Positions 1-7,919 of a stretch of DNA of 64,000 bases are shown here, piece after piece. This DNA comes from Pararhizobium arenae (GTDB lineage: Bacteria > Pseudomonadota > Alphaproteobacteria > Rhizobiales > Rhizobiaceae). The notes beneath the pieces were generated by a model that was not told the origin of the DNA, ran no database searches, and saw only the letters and a program-made list of their open reading frames with translations. Position 1 is the first letter of the stretch, and each line of letters starts with the position of its first letter. The stretch spans positions 186,001 through 250,000 of the forward strand of contig NZ_MOOY01000004.1 of NCBI RefSeq assembly GCF_001931685.1, written 5' to 3'. The position numbers and the translations under genes were made by a program.

Positions 1-283
1 CGAAGGTATGGAACAGAACGGCAATATCGAAGCGTCCGAAATGGAAGATTTTCTGGCGCACGGGATCGGCGAGCATGGCAACCAGATTCGGCGCCTCCGT
101 GTGTCCGCGTGCAATCTGGATGACATCAGCCGTTCCGTCGCCGGAGGAAAGTTGGACGACACAAAGCCGGTCGCGGCGGGGAACAAGACCCAGCGTTTCG
201 GTGTCGATGGCGATGGCTCCCGCATATCGCGCAGCGTCGGCCGCCGGGATGTCGCCTTGATGAAGCCGTATTGTATTCGCCAT
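1..283 (-). CDS. rnd: Ribonuclease D-like 3'-5' exonuclease, N-terminal part (cut by window edge)
   Basis: Reading the minus strand from an ATG at 283 gives an open frame that runs off the left edge, so only about 94 N-terminal residues are present. It contains IDTETLGL, the Exo I motif (Asp and Glu metal ligands) of DEDD-family exonucleases, followed by LCVVQLSSGDG and KIFHFGRFDIAVL, where the latter matches the Exo II region (H..RFD) of ribonuclease D. RNase D trims the 3' ends of tRNA and other small RNAs in the cytoplasm. GGGGA about 6 bases upstream of the ATG serves as ribosome binding site. The gene diverges from the small secreted protein at 387. The C-terminal HRDC part cannot be seen, and a short, HRDC-less relative is equally possible. 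Confidence 0.85.
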   Translation of the reverse strand, partial: MANTIRLHQGDIPAADAARYAGAIAIDTETLGLVPRRDRLCVVQLSSGDGTADVIQIARGHTEAPNLVAMLADPVRQKIFHFGRFDIAVLFHTF

Positions 284-386
284 GAAAATTCCCCACATAT
301 CGCAAAGTTGCATGCGCTATAGCGCATGTCCGGTGGCAGCGATACCGTATCGCCGGGTCTACGTGCAGCGCAAACCGGAGCAGAGA

Positions 387-719
387 ATGTATCCTTCCCG
401 TTTCAGGGCGTGGTTTTTCCTGGGAGTGCTGGTCCCGACGGCGGTTCTCCCCGCAGGCGCCATGGCACAGGATATTAGCCCGTCGAGCGAGGTCGCGCAG
501 GTCTTCAACGATTTGCCGGGCGTTCAGCCGCAAGAGCCCCTGAATGCGCCGAACAAGGTTGTCTGCGAACAGATCGTCGAGCGTCGACCGGGGGTGGAGC
601 CCACGAACGGACCGCTTTATCATGTGCTCAACAGCTGCAGCAGCGATGGCGGCCTGGTCTTCCGCTCACCCATGCTGCCCCGTTCACTGGAGCGGCTGAA
701 GCGTGGTCTGCCTTATTGA
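387..719 (+). CDS. Small secreted protein of unknown function
   Basis: 110 residues. I do not recognise the family. The start at 387 is preferred over the upstream in-frame ATG at 282 because GGAG lies 7 bases before it and because it puts a clear signal peptide at the N-terminus (RAWFFLGVLVPTAVLPAGAMAQ, cut expected after AMA-Q). The mature part is about 85 residues and has two cysteines (VVCEQI and NSCSSDGG) that could form a disulfide, which suits a periplasmic or exported protein. It diverges from the RNase D gene and is followed by a possible promoter for the next small secreted protein, so it is probably transcribed on its own. A role with the polysaccharide genes downstream is only a guess from position. 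Confidence 0.6.
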   Translation: MYPSRFRAWFFLGVLVPTAVLPAGAMAQDISPSSEVAQVFNDLPGVQPQEPLNAPNKVVCEQIVERRPGVEPTNGPLYHVLNSCSSDGGLVFRSPMLPRSLERLKRGLPY

Positions 720-835
720 TACAGCGCTGACAACTTTTGCGCGAAAGCCAAGGTGGCCTGTTTTTATGCTGTATTGATATTTCGCTTGCGAATTAACCGA
801 AGCCCTTGCTTTCCCGGCGTTTATGCTGAATCTTA

Positions 836-865
836 TTGACAGCAGTCATAAGAAGATTCTAATGT
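836..865 (+). promoter_or_regulatory. Candidate sigma-70-type promoter for the gene at 928
   Basis: A perfect TTGACA (836-841) is followed after 18 bases by TAATGT (860-865), a weak -10 match. It lies about 60 bases before the start codon at 928, within a clearly AT-rich stretch. The -35 match is seen directly; promoter activity is inferred. Confidence 0.45.
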
Positions 866-927
866 GGTTACTATAAGTTTAAAAGCGTGAGGCTTTCCCA
901 GTCTTTCGCGTATTGAGAGGTTTGATT

Positions 928-1353
928 ATGTTTAAGAAGACTTTCTTTATTGCGGCGTTGGCGCTTTCGAGCGTCTCGTTTCATGGGCTGGCTCATGCTC
1001 AGAGCGTAGCGCAGGCTGATATCGCGATTTCCGCCATTTCCGGCTGCTCTGCCGCGACGTGTGAAGGTCTCGTTGATGCGGCGCTGGCTGAGGCGCAGGC
1101 GCTTCCTCCTGGTCCTGAAAAGGATGCTCTTTTGGCGAGGCTTGTAGCCGCGATCGCTGAGGCTGCCGTGAACAACCCTGAAATTGCCACGGCTCTGAAT
1201 GCCAAGGCGCAGGTTGCAAGCGCTGAAGTTTCGCCAGCAGGCCGTCGCGCGGCCGCGACTGCCGCAACCGGGACGACCGATCCAGGTAGCGACGACGGCG
1301 CATCGCGTGGTGATGGTCCTCCTGACCAGGAAGACGACGACGACGCAAGCTAA
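928..1353 (+). CDS. Small secreted protein with acidic C-terminal tail
   Basis: 141 residues, family not recognised. The start at 928 (MFKKTFFIAALAL) is chosen over the upstream in-frame codon at 913 because it gives a standard signal peptide (cut after AHA-Q) with GAGAGG 7 bases upstream. The mature protein begins with a short stretch holding two cysteines (SGCSAATCEG), continues as an alanine-rich, probably helical segment, and ends in a Gly/Asp-rich low-complexity tail finishing EDDDDAS. Such a tail could bind cations or lie in the extracellular matrix, but this is speculation. It has its own candidate promoter and a strong intrinsic terminator at 1378, so it looks like a single-gene unit placed just before the polysaccharide genes. 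Confidence 0.6.
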   Translation: MFKKTFFIAALALSSVSFHGLAHAQSVAQADIAISAISGCSAATCEGLVDAALAEAQALPPGPEKDALLARLVAAIAEAAVNNPEIATALNAKAQVASAEVSPAGRRAAATAATGTTDPGSDDGASRGDGPPDQEDDDDAS

Positions 1354-1377
1354 TTGAGTTTAGCTATTTTCTGTTGG

Positions 1378-1405
1378 AAAACGCCCCTTCTGGGGCGTTT
1401 TTTAT
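1378..1405 (+). terminator. Intrinsic terminator after the gene at 928
   Basis: AAAACGCCCC, loop TTCT, GGGGCGTTTT, followed by a T-rich run. A perfect 10-bp stem with a four-base loop, 24 bases after the stop codon. Confidence 0.85.
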
Positions 1406-1494
1406 TGTAGTATCAGGCTTTAAAGTCTGATGGCTGTTTTTTGCGTGGTAGAGCTTTCTTGTTCCGTTGTGCACGTAATCTCTGAGGTGAGGCA

Positions 1495-2163
1495 GTGAAA
1501 CTTCAGTATCTGTTCTCGTCTGTCCTTCTGTTCGCTTGCGCGGCGGGAAGTCTTTTTCTGTTTTCAATGGAGATGCGGCCCTTCGTTAATCCGCGATTTG
1601 CGGAACTGAGGGCGGAGGGAGTTGTATCTGCTACAGCACTTGGTCATGGCACCTCTTCCTATTCCAAAGAAATTATCATGAAGGACTGCCTGCAGGGGCT
1701 CATTGTTCTTGGCCGGGTAGAGATGTTCGACATAAAAAATGCGGTCCTGGCGGAAAAATGCCGGTTACGCTCCGCTGACGTTGTTGAGAATACGCCGACA
1801 GATTCCTTTGCTTGGGCGGTAAAGGCACTTTCTTCAGCGCTTCTTGGAAAAACCGAACTTTTGAATACAGCGCTTGTGGCCTCGCAGAGGGTTGGTCCAA
1901 ATGAGCAATGGATTGCCCGCAGACGTGTGGAAATCGCGGAGACGTTTCTCGCATCTCTCGATACGACGGCGCTCTCCGCCCATGACAGGGACCTAACGCT
2001 CCTTGCCGGTAGCTATCGCGGCGTGAGATATCTGGCACGCCGCTATGTGACCAATCCTGATTTCAGATCCCGAATCACGACGGTTGTCGAAAAACTTCCC
2101 GCAGAACAGCAGCGTATGTTCCTTGCGAATATAAGACGCGCCATGCGCGAAAATGAAACGTGA
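1495..2163 (+). CDS. Membrane-anchored protein of unknown function, first gene of the polysaccharide block
   Basis: 222 residues with a GTG start at 1495, supported by GAGGTGAGG a few bases upstream. The N-terminus is one hydrophobic segment (about residues 5-24, LFSSVLLFACAAGSLFLFS) that acts as signal anchor; the rest is a soluble, mainly helical domain with repeated Ala/Leu/Glu/Arg helices, reminiscent of TPR-like helical packing but without a repeat I can assign. It lies about 100 bases before the O-antigen ligase-type gene on the same strand, and no terminator lies between them, so an accessory role in polymer assembly or secretion is a fair inference from context. DNA here is AT-richer than the housekeeping genes to the right. 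I do not recognise the family. Confidence 0.6.
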   Translation: MKLQYLFSSVLLFACAAGSLFLFSMEMRPFVNPRFAELRAEGVVSATALGHGTSSYSKEIIMKDCLQGLIVLGRVEMFDIKNAVLAEKCRLRSADVVENTPTDSFAWAVKALSSALLGKTELLNTALVASQRVGPNEQWIARRRVEIAETFLASLDTTALSAHDRDLTLLAGSYRGVRYLARRYVTNPDFRSRITTVVEKLPAEQQRMFLANIRRAMRENET

Positions 2164-2265
2164 AATTTTGAGTGGATAAGCGGACTTTTGGCCGCTGCCA
2201 GGGGCATCAGGCTGAGTAATTTCCAGGCTTTAAGGCAGGACAATGCGCGAGGGGAAAGAAGCGCC

Positions 2266-3663
2266 ATGAAATCAGGCACGACCTCAAGCTTACAGCGTAA
2301 GCGTCTGCACAGCCAGATCATGTGGGTTATACTGCTCGTCCTGACCGTTGCTCCCTACCTGTTTGGAAGCACGAAACCAGCAGCATGGGCGCTATGGGCG
2401 ACCGTCGTGTTCGGCTGCGGGGCCTACTTCTACGCGCGCATGGCCTTTCTGAACGAGCCATTGCGCATACCGTTAAGGCGTATGAGGGTCGTCACGTCGA
2501 TTTTTTTTGTGTGCGCGGCGTTTACCCTTTGGCAGATCGTGCCTGTCGGCTTTCCCTCAGCGCTACCGGAGAATGCGCTGGGCGTTGTCGATCAATATGT
2601 CAGCACAATTAGCTTGACGCCTCATGATACTGTTTTTGCGCTGGTCCGTTGGTGCACCTATGGCTTGCTGTTTGTGCTCGTCCTTCAGCTTGCTGCCAAT
2701 CCGCAACGTGCGCAACTTTTCCTGAAGCTCCTTTACTGGAGCATTGTTCTGCATGCGATTTTATCGCTGATGTTTCTTTTGCAGTTCGGAGATACAATTC
2801 TCGGTATTCCGAAATGGAAATATTTCGGAGATGCCCTCGGTGGCTTCATCAATAGAAACTCGTTTGCGACATTTCTTGCATTCGGTAGTGTCTTAGGCCT
2901 GAACTTGTTGCTTCCGGGGGCGAGACTTCTAGCAAAACGGGGTGGTAAACCGGCCGATTCATGGGGACGCGACACGCTTATAATGGGCGTCGGGCTTCTG
3001 ATCATTCTGGTCGCCCTCATCGCGACCAATTCCCGTATGGGCGTTTTTGCGGCCCTTTGCGGTATGTTGTTTTCCGCCGGTCTTGCCGTTTTCAAGCGGA
3101 GTGAGGCAGGGGAAGGCTTCCGCATCTGGCCGTTGGTCCTGTTCTTCGTCGTCGCCGCGGTTTTTGGGGCTGTTACTTATGGCGGAACCCTGACCGAGAG
3201 ACTTGGGCGAACGGGAAGTGATGCCGAAATCCGGCAGAAGCTCTATGCTCAGGTAATCGATATGATCCACCTGCGCCCGCTCACGGGCTATGGGGGCGAT
3301 AGTTTCGAATATGTGTTCCCGCTCTTCCATCGCCCTCCCGTCAGTGTCGATCTCGTCTGGAGTAAAACGCATTCGACATATCTTGCATTGTGGAGCGACT
3401 ACGGTCTGCTTTTTGGCTCCTTACCCATATTATTGGTTGCCATCGTCTTTGTGCAACTTGTCGGGGTACATCGGAAAATGAAATCTCAAGACAGTTTGAT
3501 CCGATGTGGTATTGGCGCTGTCGTTGTCTGCGCAGTACATTCTCTTGTCGATTTCAGTCTGGAAATCCAAGCTGTAACCTTTGTTTTCGTGGCGATACTG
3601 GCGGTGGCCTGGGCGAGACGAAGTGAACTCCTTGGAATGATGGCGCAAGAGGATGCCGCATGA
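2266..3663 (+). CDS. O-antigen ligase / polysaccharide polymerase family membrane protein
   Basis: 465 residues. Start at 2266 is preceded by GAGGGGAAAG; the longer frame from 2188 lacks such support. About ten to twelve hydrophobic segments are visible. Features of the Wzy_C/O-antigen ligase family (WaaL, Wzy, ExoQ-like) include NRNSFATFLAFGSVLGL, TNSRMGVFAALCG and, in the large periplasmic loop, GYGGDSFEYVFP...KTHSTYLALWSDYGLLFG, with the His and Arg residues used by this superfamily. It would act in the inner membrane, polymerising lipid-linked repeat units or ligating a glycan. Its stop overlaps the next start by four bases (ATGA), implying translational coupling with the phosphatase. Polymerase and ligase cannot be told apart from sequence; the Wzz-type gene downstream favours polymerase. 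Confidence 0.8.
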   Translation: MKSGTTSSLQRKRLHSQIMWVILLVLTVAPYLFGSTKPAAWALWATVVFGCGAYFYARMAFLNEPLRIPLRRMRVVTSIFFVCAAFTLWQIVPVGFPSALPENALGVVDQYVSTISLTPHDTVFALVRWCTYGLLFVLVLQLAANPQRAQLFLKLLYWSIVLHAILSLMFLLQFGDTILGIPKWKYFGDALGGFINRNSFATFLAFGSVLGLNLLLPGARLLAKRGGKPADSWGRDTLIMGVGLLIILVALIATNSRMGVFAALCGMLFSAGLAVFKRSEAGEGFRIWPLVLFFVVAAVFGAVTYGGTLTERLGRTGSDAEIRQKLYAQVIDMIHLRPLTGYGGDSFEYVFPLFHRPPVSVDLVWSKTHSTYLALWSDYGLLFGSLPILLVAIVFVQLVGVHRKMKSQDSLIRCGIGAVVVCAVHSLVDFSLEIQAVTFVFVAILAVAWARRSELLGMMAQEDAA

Positions 3664-4436
3664 TCGGCAATCTCTGGAACCTGCTGCAGCGGAAACGACC
3701 GTCTCAAACTGTCATGCAGAGAAGGAAGCATTTCCTGGATCAAGGCCCTGACCACCTTTACGCTATTGGTGATGTTCATGGCTGCGAAGATTTGCTTGCC
3801 AGCCTCGAAGCAAAAATTGTTGCCGACGCCCTTGCGAGATCCGGCAGCAAATGGATCGTGATGCTCGGAGATTATGTTGATCGGGGGCCAAAGTCTGCCT
3901 CTGTCTTGGATCGGCTCACGTTCCGTCCGCCCGAGGGCTTCCAGCGATTTTGCCTTGCCGGCAACCATGAGGAGGTCATGCTCGATTTCCTGAACAACCC
4001 GTCCTCAGATCATCGCTGGCTTGATTTTGGTGGGCTGGAAACGCTTTACTCCTATGGCATTCACAAGTTACCGGGCAGTCGTCAGGCGATCCGGAACGTG
4101 CTTCTCAGCCATATCCCGCAAGAGCACATCTCCTTCCTTGAGACGCTGCCTTCCTTGATCAGCGTTCCCGGACTGTGCCTCGTGCATGCTGGCATCCGGG
4201 AAAATGTTTCACTCGAAGAGCAAGTCGATAGCGACCTTTTGTGGCTACGTCCGCGCCCGACAGAGGGAAATAGCGCTTCGCGGAACTTTACCGTTGTGCA
4301 CGGGCACACACCGGTCCCGGATGTTGAGATGATCCAGGGCCGCATCAACGTCGATACCGGGGCGTATCTCTCCGCGAAATTGTCGGCCGTCCGGCTGTCA
4401 AAGGGAGAAGCGCCGCAGGTTATCCAATGCAGTTAA
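3660..4436 (+). CDS. PPP-family metallophosphatase (Ser/Thr phosphatase or Ap4A hydrolase-like)
   Basis: 258 residues. All signature motifs of the PPP metallophosphoesterase family are present in order: GDVHG (about residue 38), GDYVDRGP (about 70), GNHEE (about 102), a LVHAG segment and HGHTP near the C-terminus; these supply the Asp, His and Asn ligands of the two metals. No signal peptide or membrane segment, so it is cytoplasmic. Start at 3660 overlaps the upstream stop by four bases. Bacterial members remove phosphate from Ser/Thr, His or Tyr residues or cleave dinucleotide tetraphosphates. Its place between a polymerase-type gene and a Wzz/tyrosine kinase suggests it may dephosphorylate part of the export machinery, a role usually filled by low-molecular-weight or PHP-type phosphatases. 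Substrate unknown. Confidence 0.8.
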   Translation: MIGNLWNLLQRKRPSQTVMQRRKHFLDQGPDHLYAIGDVHGCEDLLASLEAKIVADALARSGSKWIVMLGDYVDRGPKSASVLDRLTFRPPEGFQRFCLAGNHEEVMLDFLNNPSSDHRWLDFGGLETLYSYGIHKLPGSRQAIRNVLLSHIPQEHISFLETLPSLISVPGLCLVHAGIRENVSLEEQVDSDLLWLRPRPTEGNSASRNFTVVHGHTPVPDVEMIQGRINVDTGAYLSAKLSAVRLSKGEAPQVIQCS

Positions 4437-4575
4437 TGATGTTGCAATTTCGCAATTGTCGCTTTGCGTTTATCTGATAAGACTAAAGAGCATAGATCGG
4501 CATTTTTCTGCCTGCGAAAAAGTTCTATTTTTTTATTAATAGCGGTGAGTGCCGCATAATAACGGTCGACATATA

Positions 4576-6723
4576 ATGGATGCAGAGATTGATCTGAAAG
4601 GCATACTCGGGATAGTCCGTCGCCAAACCTGGCTTATCTTGAGTACAATTGCCGCCATACTTGTTGTCACTATTATATTCACTTATTCCCTTACTCCAAA
4701 GTATACGGCAACGGCACTTATTCTGGTTGACACAAGTCAAAAGAATATTCTGGATGCGACGAATTCTTTATCTAATCCCAATGCAGACAATGCTCGCGTT
4801 GAGAGTGAGGTCGGTATCCTGAAATCCAACAGGATTTTGCTCGATGTCATCAGAGATAACAATCTCGTGACAGATGACGAATTTGGCCTGAAGGTGTCAC
4901 TGAAGGATCGAGTCCTGTCGTGGCTACGTGTGCCTCTTCCGCCAGCGCCGACGCCGGATCAGGCAGTTGGGATGGTGCTCGATAAGTTCAAGAACGCGGT
5001 GTCCGTCAACCGGTCGGGATTGACCTATCTGATCAACGTGAACGTTGTGTCCGTTGATCCGGCAAAAGCCGCCAAGCTCGCCAATTCCATTTCAGATACC
5101 TATATCGAGGCCCAGATCGAGGCGAAGGTGGCCTCGACCCTGGCAGCACGCAACGCGATCCAGAACCGGTTGCCTGCCGCCAGTGCCGCGATCGTGGAGA
5201 ACGAACGTCGGTTCGATTCCTACATCAACGAAAATATCGATCGACTCGAACAGTCGAATTCCGTCGGCCTCAAGGCGCTTCGCGCCCAACTGGACAGTAT
5301 CAATGCCCAGCGCGACAACGAGGCGACGCGCATCGACACCATCCAGCGCTCGCTGCAAACGCAGGATTTCGCGTCGCTGGTCAGCGAGCTTGGCAGCGAC
5401 GCTTTGAAGCAGTTGCAAGAGCAGCGGGAGACTTTGGCGACACAGATGTCGCAGGCTAACGAGGGCAGCGCTCAAGCGCTGAACCTCAAGGCGGAGCTTG
5501 CCAAGCTCGATGCTCAGCTCGCGCAGACGGCAAGCAGCGAAGTCAGCGGTCTGCAGCAATCGCTTGCCTCCTATCAGGAAAAGGCCAATGAGGTCCGCAC
5601 GCAAATTCGGACGACCGTGCTTCAGGGGGATCTGCCGCCGGAAGTGCTGACTGAGTTTCTCGGCTTGCAGCAATCGGCCGAAAATGCCCGCGGTCAGTAT
5701 CAGAATCTTTTGAAGCGCGTTCAGGATCTCGACGCTCAATCTACGCTGCAACTGCCCGACAGCCGCGTTGCTTCGGCAGCGATGGTACCGAACTCACCGT
5801 CTTTCCCGAACAAAACCCTGATCATTTCGCTCGCTTTGCTTGTCGCGATCGGTCTTGGCCTTGGTCTGGCAATCCTTCGCGAATACTTCATCGGCGGCTT
5901 CGTCGATGAAAATCAGATTGAAACGGTTTTGAAGCTGCCGCTTTCGGCCATCGCCCCGCGCCAGTCGAGCAACGACGAACACAACAAGCTGGCCACGCCG
6001 ACGTCGAGCCTCTCGGATCTCATGGTCACTGCGCCGCTGTCGCTCTTTGCTGAATCGGTTAGACGGCTGCGGCTGACGCTCGACCAGCAGGAAAGAAAGC
6101 GTCCGCAGGCGGCTCGGGGAGATGGCGAGGAAGGCCAGATCATCATGGTGTCTTCGGCTTTGCCCAATGAAGGCAAATCGACGATGGCGCTTTCGCTGGC
6201 ACGAGCCTATGCATTGACCGGCAAACGTACGCTGCTGATCGACTGCGACTTGCGCAAGCCGAGCATCAATCGCCATCTCAATCTCGAACCAAATCACGAT
6301 TTCATCGACTATCTTCGCCAGGATCGCAACACGGCCACGCTGACATCGCTGATCATGCGGGACCCCATGACAAACCTGACCGTGCTTCTCGGCGGCCGCC
6401 GCAGCGACATCGCCACCGACGAGCTTGTCATGAGTGAAAAAATGGGGCGCATCCTCGCCAGCGCGCGCAAGCATTTCGATTATATCGTCCTGGACACCCC
6501 GCCGATCGAGCCCGTTGTCGATGGCCTTTATCTGTCGCGACATGCCGACATGATCGTGTTCGTGATCAAATGGGCGAGCACACCGCAGTCGAGCGCAAAA
6601 CACTCGGTCAATGCGCTTAAGGAAAACCGCAATCCTCACGCGGGTATTGTCACCCTGCTCAATCAGCAGGACCGGGCGAAAATGTCCGGAAATTACAGCT
6701 ATTCCGGCTACTACACCGAGTAG
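4576..6723 (+). CDS. Polysaccharide co-polymerase with C-terminal tyrosine kinase (Wzz/BY-kinase, ExoP-like)
   Basis: 715 residues from ATG 4576; a GTG at 4549 in the same frame is the alternative, and neither has a strong ribosome binding site. Order of domains: Wzz region with transmembrane segment 1 (about residues 19-39), long periplasmic coiled-coil section (about 130-390, Gln/Ala/Leu-rich), transmembrane segment 2 (about 414-432), cytoplasmic BY-kinase domain (about 485-710). Kinase motifs: Walker A SALPNEGKST, Walker A' LLIDCDLRKP, Walker B YIVLDTPP. The tail NYSYSGYYTE holds four tyrosines, the usual autophosphorylation cluster. It controls chain length and export of a polysaccharide in the inner membrane. 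The gap to the phosphatase is about 140 bases, so it may have its own promoter; an intrinsic terminator follows at 6756. Confidence 0.9.
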   Translation: MDAEIDLKGILGIVRRQTWLILSTIAAILVVTIIFTYSLTPKYTATALILVDTSQKNILDATNSLSNPNADNARVESEVGILKSNRILLDVIRDNNLVTDDEFGLKVSLKDRVLSWLRVPLPPAPTPDQAVGMVLDKFKNAVSVNRSGLTYLINVNVVSVDPAKAAKLANSISDTYIEAQIEAKVASTLAARNAIQNRLPAASAAIVENERRFDSYINENIDRLEQSNSVGLKALRAQLDSINAQRDNEATRIDTIQRSLQTQDFASLVSELGSDALKQLQEQRETLATQMSQANEGSAQALNLKAELAKLDAQLAQTASSEVSGLQQSLASYQEKANEVRTQIRTTVLQGDLPPEVLTEFLGLQQSAENARGQYQNLLKRVQDLDAQSTLQLPDSRVASAAMVPNSPSFPNKTLIISLALLVAIGLGLGLAILREYFIGGFVDENQIETVLKLPLSAIAPRQSSNDEHNKLATPTSSLSDLMVTAPLSLFAESVRRLRLTLDQQERKRPQAARGDGEEGQIIMVSSALPNEGKSTMALSLARAYALTGKRTLLIDCDLRKPSINRHLNLEPNHDFIDYLRQDRNTATLTSLIMRDPMTNLTVLLGGRRSDIATDELVMSEKMGRILASARKHFDYIVLDTPPIEPVVDGLYLSRHADMIVFVIKWASTPQSSAKHSVNALKENRNPHAGIVTLLNQQDRAKMSGNYSYSGYYTE

Positions 6724-6755
6724 CGCACGCTGGCTTTCATCGGGATCGTCCTGCA

Positions 6756-6788
6756 AAAACTCCCCGTTCTCGGGGAGTTTTGTTTTTT
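6756..6788 (+). terminator. Intrinsic terminator of the polysaccharide block
   Basis: AAAACTCCCCG, loop TTCT, CGGGGAGTTTT, then GTTTTTTT. A perfect 11-bp stem, 33 bases after the stop codon of the Wzz/BY-kinase gene; it closes the block. Confidence 0.9.
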
Positions 6789-7151
6789 TCGGACGAGATA
6801 TCCAGAGACTGGTAGGTTTGGTTGGTGAAATGTAAAGACCTTTGTCAGCTGCGGAAAAGTGTCTTTTTCCAAACGCTTAAATACAGGGCAAAACGTAGCG
6901 GACGCATGTCTGGTCGTCCCTCGCAAATCCTCAAATGCCGGATCCGCAGCGGGTACAGCGCGAAAATGTGTGTTTGCGTAAAATTGTACCTATCGATTTA
7001 AGCGAGCTGAAAAGGCCCTTTTGTATCGTGTTGATACAGGCGGACGAAGGGAGTGGTTCTCTTCGGTGCATGATGCTCCTCCCCTGATCCGAGATGAACT
7101 CGGTTCAACAAAAAGCCTTGGACAGAAGGCTGAACGGACAGGGAAAAGATC
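6789..7151. other. Intergenic leader region before the BTLCP peptidase gene
   Basis: No credible gene. It holds an inverted repeat TGTATC/GATACA with a 5-base spacer (7022-7038) and a small hairpin CCGAG/CTCGG near 7090, both within about 130 bases of the start codon at 7152, so they lie in or near the leader of that gene. Function not known. The ORFs listed on the minus strand here overlap the gene start and lack support. Confidence 0.4.
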
Positions 7152-7703
7152 ATGTTTAAAAAAGCAATCATCGCACTGGCAACCATCGCAGCCCTCGGCG
7201 TAACGAGCATGTCCTCGGCGCACGCCATCAATATGGGCCAGAGCCGCAACCTCAAGGTTAGCCGTCAGGCAACGGTTCCGATCGCCTTCTCGCTCTATTG
7301 CCTGAAGCACATCAATGAATGCAAGCCTTCCAAGCAGTCGCAGGTGGCCTACACAGCCAAGGTTCGCAACCTTCTCGCCTCGGTCAATAACTCGGTCAAC
7401 CGCAGCATCCGCCCGGTGCGCGAAAGCCGGGACGTCTGGACGCTGAACCCGACGTTCGGAGATTGTGACGATTACGCTGTCACCAAGCGCAGCCGCCTGA
7501 TCCGTGCCGGCATTCCTTCGGGCGCTCTTCGGATTGCCGTTGTCCGCACTCCTGCTGGTGAAGGCCACGCCGTCCTGCTCGTCAAGACCTCTGCAGGCGA
7601 GTTCGCTCTCGACAATCTGCGCAAGTCGATCGTCAAGCGCAGCCAGACCGGCTACCGCTACGTCAGCGTCGCTTCTGCCAACCCGATGCGTTGGGGCGGC
7701 TAA
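7152..7703 (+). CDS. BTLCP-type transglutaminase-like cysteine peptidase, secreted
   Basis: 183 residues with a signal peptide (MFKKAIIALATIAALG, cut after AHA). The mature part carries the bacterial transglutaminase-like cysteine proteinase motifs: Cys in FGDCDDYAV (about residue 104), His in GEGHAVLLV (about 137) and Asp in ALDNLR (about 152). Family members are periplasmic; the best known relative, LapG, cleaves a cell-surface adhesin, but many rhizobial copies have no known substrate. GGGAAAAG precedes the ATG, and a strong terminator follows at 7726, so it is monocistronic. A diverged paralogue lies at 35818-36438 in this window. The neighbouring polysaccharide genes hint at a surface role, without proof. 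Confidence 0.85.
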   Translation: MFKKAIIALATIAALGVTSMSSAHAINMGQSRNLKVSRQATVPIAFSLYCLKHINECKPSKQSQVAYTAKVRNLLASVNNSVNRSIRPVRESRDVWTLNPTFGDCDDYAVTKRSRLIRAGIPSGALRIAVVRTPAGEGHAVLLVKTSAGEFALDNLRKSIVKRSQTGYRYVSVASANPMRWGG

Positions 7704-7725
7704 GGCAGCAGCACTGCCGAACGAA

Positions 7726-7756
7726 GGGGAGGGGCGGTTTGCCTCTCCCCTTTTTT
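7726..7756 (+). terminator. Intrinsic terminator after the first BTLCP gene
   Basis: GGGGAGGGGC, loop GGTTT, GCCTCTCCCC, then six T. Ten-bp stem with one G-T pair. Confidence 0.85.
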
Positions 7757-7919
7757 ATGTCGCCCAGCGAGAGACCTGCGAATACCCAATAATGGCGCAC
7801 GGGCAAGAAGAGCGGCCTATCCCAAATCGGCGAATTTCTGTTAGCAAATGCGAATTGACGAATAGCGCGATGTGCTGAAACGTTATCCGCCACGAATGCT
7901 GATGAACAGGGGGCTAATC

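Noticed and set aside
8-322. Plus-strand frame of 104 codons at the left edge
   Set aside because: Antisense to the RNase D N-terminus, whose exonuclease motifs are clear on the minus strand.
126-623. Minus-strand frame of 165 codons
   Set aside because: Arg/His-rich shadow overlapping both the RNase D start and the secreted protein at 387.
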